Shown here: piece by piece, positions 59,288-64,000 of the stretch | Numbering within the stretch: the stretch's first letter is position 1 | Layout of the letters: every line of letters begins with the position of its first letter | From: Streptomyces sp. TLI_105 | GTDB taxonomy: Bacteria; Actinomycetota; Actinomycetes; Streptomycetales; Streptomycetaceae | NCBI RefSeq assembly: GCF_900105415.1 | Contig: NZ_FNSM01000001.1 | Span: forward strand, 4,981,001 to 5,045,000 | Reading direction: 5' to 3' | Length of the DNA: 64,000 bases | Program-made: the position numbers and the translations under genes | Notes under the pieces: model-generated | The model's input: the letters and a program-made list of their open reading frames with translations, nothing else | What the model was told of the DNA's origin: nothing | Databases searched by the model: none

Positions 59288-59317
59288 AGGCCCCCGGGAC
59301 GCACGTCCCGGGGGCCT
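59288..59317 (+). terminator. Terminator after the CDF gene
   Basis: AGGCCCCCGGGAC and GTCCCGGGGGCCT form a 13-bp perfect stem with a GCAC loop. Confidence 0.8.
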
Positions 59318-59359
59318 CGTGCGTCCGATGCGGACTGTGGCCCGCCGCACCGATCGGTG

Positions 59360-61003
<1,644 letters not shown>

Positions 61004-61066
61004 TGCCCCGGCCGGCGGCGCCCGCGTGCTGACGCGGCGCCGTCCCGGACACCCGTAGAGGACTCA

Positions 61067-61103
61067 GGCAGGCCCCCCGCACCCCCGTGCCGGGGGGCCT
61101 GCC
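61067..61103 (+). terminator. Terminator after sahH
   Basis: GGCAGGCCCCCC pairs with GGGGGGCCTGCC, with further pairing GCAC/GTGC inside. No ORF lies between it and the next gene. Confidence 0.8.
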
Positions 61104-61156
61104 CCGTCCGGCCCCCGCTACCGCTTCCAGGAAGCGCCCCTCCCGAGGACCACCCC

Positions 61157-61771
61157 ATGCCCCGCGGCCGTTATTCGCTCCATGACCCGCACGATCACAC
61201 CCCCCTCGGTGAAGAGCACTTCCACTGCGCGCCCGGCCCCTCCGGCTGGCGCTACGTCTCGCAGATCACCGCCCCCTCCGGCGACCACCGGGGCTCCGTC
61301 GACCTGGCCGTCGACGAACTCGGCCGCCCCATCCGCCTCGAACTGCACGCCGCGAGCTGGCAGGTCCGCGGCGCGGCCCTCGACGGCGTCACCTGGGTCC
61401 GCACGGACCCCACCGGAACCCACGCCACCGAAGGCAATGTGCGCGCCCACGCCTTCACCGGCACGTCCCCGGCGTTCCTCGTCGCCCTCACGCGACTCCT
61501 GCGTCTCACCCCCGATTCCCCCGAGACCCGTGTCAGGCTCGTCGCCTTCACGGACCCGGTGCTCGCCCCCCTCACGGTCGACCAGTCCTGGGCCCTGCTG
61601 AGAAGTGAAGCGCACGCCACTGACAACGGCCCCCTGATGGTGGACGAGTACCAGGTCAGCGCCCTGGACACGGGCGAACGCCATACGGTCCACATCGCCG
61701 GCGACGTGGTCCTCGCCGCCCCCGGCATCGAACTCGAAGACCTCGAAACCCCGCCCTCGGCCTTCCCCTGA
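61157..61771 (+). CDS. Hypothetical protein
   Basis: A 204-residue soluble protein with strong coding bias, ATG 61157 behind GAGGACCACCCC. It is rich in His near the start (SLHDPHDHTPLGEEHFHC) and has a beta-rich look further on (GWRYVSQITAPSGDHRG, PIRLELHAASWQVRGAAL, GERHTVHIAGDVVLAAPG). I recognise no enzyme motif, signal peptide or membrane helix. It converges with the RDD gene 26 bp downstream. Confidence 0.7.
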   Translation: MPRGRYSLHDPHDHTPLGEEHFHCAPGPSGWRYVSQITAPSGDHRGSVDLAVDELGRPIRLELHAASWQVRGAALDGVTWVRTDPTGTHATEGNVRAHAFTGTSPAFLVALTRLLRLTPDSPETRVRLVAFTDPVLAPLTVDQSWALLRSEAHATDNGPLMVDEYQVSALDTGERHTVHIAGDVVLAAPGIELEDLETPPSAFP

Positions 61772-61797
61772 CCCGATCCCTCAGGCGACCGGACCCC

Positions 61798-62754
61798 TCA
61801 GGCCGGCGGAGCGAACCCGGTGGCACGCGCCCCGGACTCCACCGCCGACCCGCCGACGGGAGGAGCGACAGCAGGAGGAGCGACAACGGGGGAAGCGATG
61901 ACCGGGGGAGCAGGGGAAGCGACGACCGGAGGGACCGGGGGCTCGACCACCGAGGCAGTCGGAACAGACGGCGGAGGAACGGCACCCGGCACCACCCCGG
62001 CGGCCGACGGGGCGAACGCCCGCCGGGCGTCCCGCGCCTGCCGCTCGGCCACCACCCCCGCCAGATAGGCGTCGGCCGGAACCCCCGCCGGCGGCGGCGT
62101 ACCGGTCCGCGCCACCAGCTCGTCGGCCAGCCGCTCCGCCAGCCGGCGCCCCACCACCGGGTCCAGCTCACGCGACCGCGTCAGGTACTGACGCACCTCC
62201 AGCCACAGCGTCTCCGGCACCGCCGAGAGATCGACCCCCGCGAACCGCCCCACCAGCCACGGCGGCGGCGGAGGCACGGCCAGAACCCGGGCCGCGGGTA
62301 TCCGCTCCCGCACCACCAGCGTCCCCGCGAAGACGTCCCCGAGCCGCCGCCCCCGCTCGGACACCAGCGAAGCGACGAGGGCGACGACCCCGAAGGTCAT
62401 CAGGATCTCCACGACCCCCATCGCGCCGCGCACCAGCGCGTGCCGGAACCGGATCGGCCCCCCGTCGTCCCGGACCACCCGCAGCCCACAGGCCAGCTTC
62501 CCCAGCGACCGCCCGTGCGACAGCGTCTCCACCGCGATCGGCGCCCCGACGAGCACCAGCAGGAAGGACGCGACGGACACCGCCATCACCGCAGCCTCGT
62601 CCAGCGACGCCGTGGCGACCGCGAGCCCCAGCGTGAGCAGCAGATACACCGCCCACACCGCCACCAGGTCGATGAGCACCGCGAGCGCCCGACTCGGCAG
62701 CCGCGCGGGCTGCAACCCCAGGACGACCGCATCACCCGTCACAAGACCACTCAC
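61798..62754 (-). CDS. RDD family membrane protein
   Basis: A 318-residue protein. The N-terminal RDD domain has LQPARLPSRALAVLIDLVAV, with the conserved Arg and Asp, and about four hydrophobic segments to residue 130 (ending GVVEILMTFGVVALVASLV), then GRRLGDVFAGTLVVRER. The C-terminal 80 residues are Pro/Val/Ala-rich (repeats like PPVVASPAPPVIASP) and probably extend from the membrane. GTG 62754 is preferred over GTG 62763 because AGAAGGG is better spaced. It diverges from the SpoIIM-like gene, a pairing common in streptomycetes. Function is unknown. Confidence 0.85.
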   Translation of the reverse strand: MSGLVTGDAVVLGLQPARLPSRALAVLIDLVAVWAVYLLLTLGLAVATASLDEAAVMAVSVASFLLVLVGAPIAVETLSHGRSLGKLACGLRVVRDDGGPIRFRHALVRGAMGVVEILMTFGVVALVASLVSERGRRLGDVFAGTLVVRERIPAARVLAVPPPPPWLVGRFAGVDLSAVPETLWLEVRQYLTRSRELDPVVGRRLAERLADELVARTGTPPPAGVPADAYLAGVVAERQARDARRAFAPSAAGVVPGAVPPPSVPTASVVEPPVPPVVASPAPPVIASPVVAPPAVAPPVGGSAVESGARATGFAPPA

Positions 62755-62873
62755 GGCACCCACCCTTCTCTGCCCTTCCCGACCCCTCCGAACGCCAGTC
62801 TGCCAAGCTGACCCGCAGCGCGCCGCAGTAGTACGGACCCGTCCGAAGCCAGTGCCTGGAGCAGCAGCCGATC

Positions 62874-63881
62874 ATGGACCTCGACGTCTACGTGACCGCC
62901 CACCGCGCCGAGTGGGAACGCCTCGACCACCTCCTGCGCCGGGGCGGCAAACTCACCGGCGCCGAGGCCGACGAACTCGTCGCGCTCTACCAGCGCACGG
63001 CCACCCACCTCTCGATCGTCCAGTCGAGCACCCCGGACCCCATGCTCACGGCCCGGCTCACCCAGCTCGTGGCCCGCGCCCGCGCCACCGTCACCGGCAC
63101 CCGCCGCTCCTCCTGGCGCGACGCCGTCCGCTTCCTCACCGCCGGCTTCCCCGCCGCGGTCTACCGCTCCCGCCGCTGGTGGATCCCCACGGCCGTCCTC
63201 TCCACGCTGCTCGCGGTCCTCATCGGCTGGTGGATCGGCACGCACCCGGAGGTCCAGGCCTCGATCGGCGCCTCCACCGACCTCCGCGAGATGACCCGTC
63301 CCGGCGGTCAGTACGAGACGTACTACTCCAGCCACCCGGCGGCCTCCTTCGCCGCCCAGGTCTGGACGAACAACGCCCAGGCAGCGGCCATGTGCCTGGT
63401 CCTGGGCGCGTTCCTGGGGATCCCGGTGCTCTGGATCCTCTTCCTGAACATGCTGAACCTCGGCGTGGGCATCGGTCTGATGTCCTCCGCCGGCCGCCTC
63501 GACGTCTTCCTGGGCCTGATCCTTCCCCACGGTCTGCTCGAACTGACCGCCGTCTTCGTGGCCGCCGGTACGGGCCTTCGCCTCGGCTGGACCGTCGTCG
63601 ACCCGGGCCCCAGGACCCGCCGCGCCGCCCTGGCGGAACAGGGCCGCGCGGCCGTCGGCATGGCGATCGGCCTGGCCCTGGTCCTCTTCGTCTCGGGCCT
63701 GCTCGAAGGCTTCGTCACCCCTTCCGGCCTCCCCACCTGGGCCCGCATCACCATCGGCATCGCCGCCGAGCTGGCCTTCCTCGCCTACGTGTACGTGCTC
63801 GGCGGCCGTGCCGCCCGGGCCGGCGACACGGGAGACCTGGAGGAGCCCGACCGCAGCGCCACGCTCCCCACCGCCGCCTGA
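62874..63881 (+). CDS. Stage II sporulation protein M-like (DUF95) membrane protein
   Basis: A 335-residue protein. A soluble N-terminal region of about 95 residues (LDVYVTAHRAEWERLDHLL) precedes several hydrophobic segments (ILIGWWIG-type segment near 115-125, ALAAMCLVLGAFLG-like region near 175-190, then LILPHGLLELTAVFVAAGTG and the final pair). LILPHGLLELTAVF is the DUF95 signature. In Firmicutes SpoIIM takes part in engulfment; the role in Streptomyces is unknown. ATG 62874; a TAGTAC near 62828 could be its -10. It diverges from the RDD gene. Confidence 0.9.
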   Translation: MDLDVYVTAHRAEWERLDHLLRRGGKLTGAEADELVALYQRTATHLSIVQSSTPDPMLTARLTQLVARARATVTGTRRSSWRDAVRFLTAGFPAAVYRSRRWWIPTAVLSTLLAVLIGWWIGTHPEVQASIGASTDLREMTRPGGQYETYYSSHPAASFAAQVWTNNAQAAAMCLVLGAFLGIPVLWILFLNMLNLGVGIGLMSSAGRLDVFLGLILPHGLLELTAVFVAAGTGLRLGWTVVDPGPRTRRAALAEQGRAAVGMAIGLALVLFVSGLLEGFVTPSGLPTWARITIGIAAELAFLAYVYVLGGRAARAGDTGDLEEPDRSATLPTAA

Positions 63882-63905
63882 TGTGCGTCGGCCCCTCCCG
63901 AGCTG

Positions 63906-64000
63906 CTAGTCTCCTCCGGTGCTCGCGAAAGCTGTTGACACAGCGGTCGTGGGGAGGTAGATTTAAACGGTTGCCTAGAACTGGACAGTTCGGCAGCAAC
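63906..64000 (+). promoter_or_regulatory. Tandem strong promoters at the right edge (probable rRNA operon leader)
   Basis: TTGACA (63935-63940) and TAGATT (63958-63963) are 17 bp apart, an almost perfect vegetative promoter with a start near 63970. TAGTCT at 63906-63911 is a second -10, so promoters stand in tandem as in Streptomyces rrn operons. The region beyond (GCCTAGAACTGG ...) is not a CDS start. An rRNA operon is expected next but the rRNA itself lies outside. Confidence 0.6.

Overview
The window is high-GC actinobacterial chromosome, almost certainly Streptomyces. The evidence is codon use with G or C at most third positions, many GTG and TTG starts, 4-bp ATGA/GTGA gene overlaps, a WhiB sporulation regulator of 87 residues, and a gene order (hut genes, sigma factor with STAS and anti-sigma partner, POT transporter, purK-purE, LCP cluster, fbiA-fbiB, whiB, manB-manA, sahH) that I recognise from Streptomyces core chromosomes. 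No phage, plasmid, insertion sequence, CRISPR array or tRNA was found, so most of this is ordinary core genome. The unusual material is in intergenic regions and in a few paralogues.

Layout. 1-1753: end of a roadblock-like gene and a diaminopimelate-decarboxylase-like gene, both on minus. 1858-7348: histidine utilisation (hutU, an M20 amidohydrolase, hutF, hutI). 7521-9856: LysE exporter, HD protein and two small unknowns. 10009-12007: a SigB-type sigma factor diverging from an STAS antagonist and an anti-sigma kinase. 12118-16269: a four-gene overlapping operon of exported surface proteins, two with sortase-type C termini. 16333-20813: POT peptide transporter, a two-component system and a GtrA protein. 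21012-24937: purK, purE, an M19 dipeptidase and a degenerate M19 paralogue. 25002-27617: UDP-sugar dehydrogenase and acyl-CoA dehydrogenase. 27669-41216: cell-envelope block with five LytR-CpsA-Psr (LCP) ligases, a family 2 glycosyltransferase, a secreted peptidoglycan amidase-like protein and a mannose-1-phosphate guanylyltransferase. 41900-46723: DNA glycosylase, the F420 genes fbiB and fbiA, cysteine dioxygenase, and whiB. 46978-61003: giant membrane glycosyltransferase, DUF5719, metallopeptidase-like protein, DUF3499, manB, Trm112-like, SIS-domain isomerase, manA, cation efflux, sahH. 61157-64000: unknown protein, RDD protein, SpoIIM-like protein, and a very strong promoter at the right edge, probably that of an rRNA operon.

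How the genes work together. manA, manB and the guanylyltransferase make GDP-mannose, which can feed the glycosyltransferases and wall glycopolymers attached by LCP enzymes. The hut genes carry urocanate to glutamate; hutH is not in the window. The sigma/anti-sigma/antagonist set forms a partner-switching module beside the surface operon.

Best candidate for an under-described system: on the minus strand at 46007-45915 there is a 30-codon ORF ending in a run of five cysteine codons (six Cys in the last eight residues). It lies behind a TTGACA promoter and ahead of a cysteine dioxygenase gene that is itself 12 bp from fbiA. This has the form of a cysteine-responsive attenuator leader peptide, and it could tie cofactor F420 synthesis to cysteine supply. 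Second is a family of composite palindromic repeats at five intergenic loci, two with a second conserved palindrome nested inside. Third is the surface-protein operon with three copies of an unnamed two-cysteine domain.
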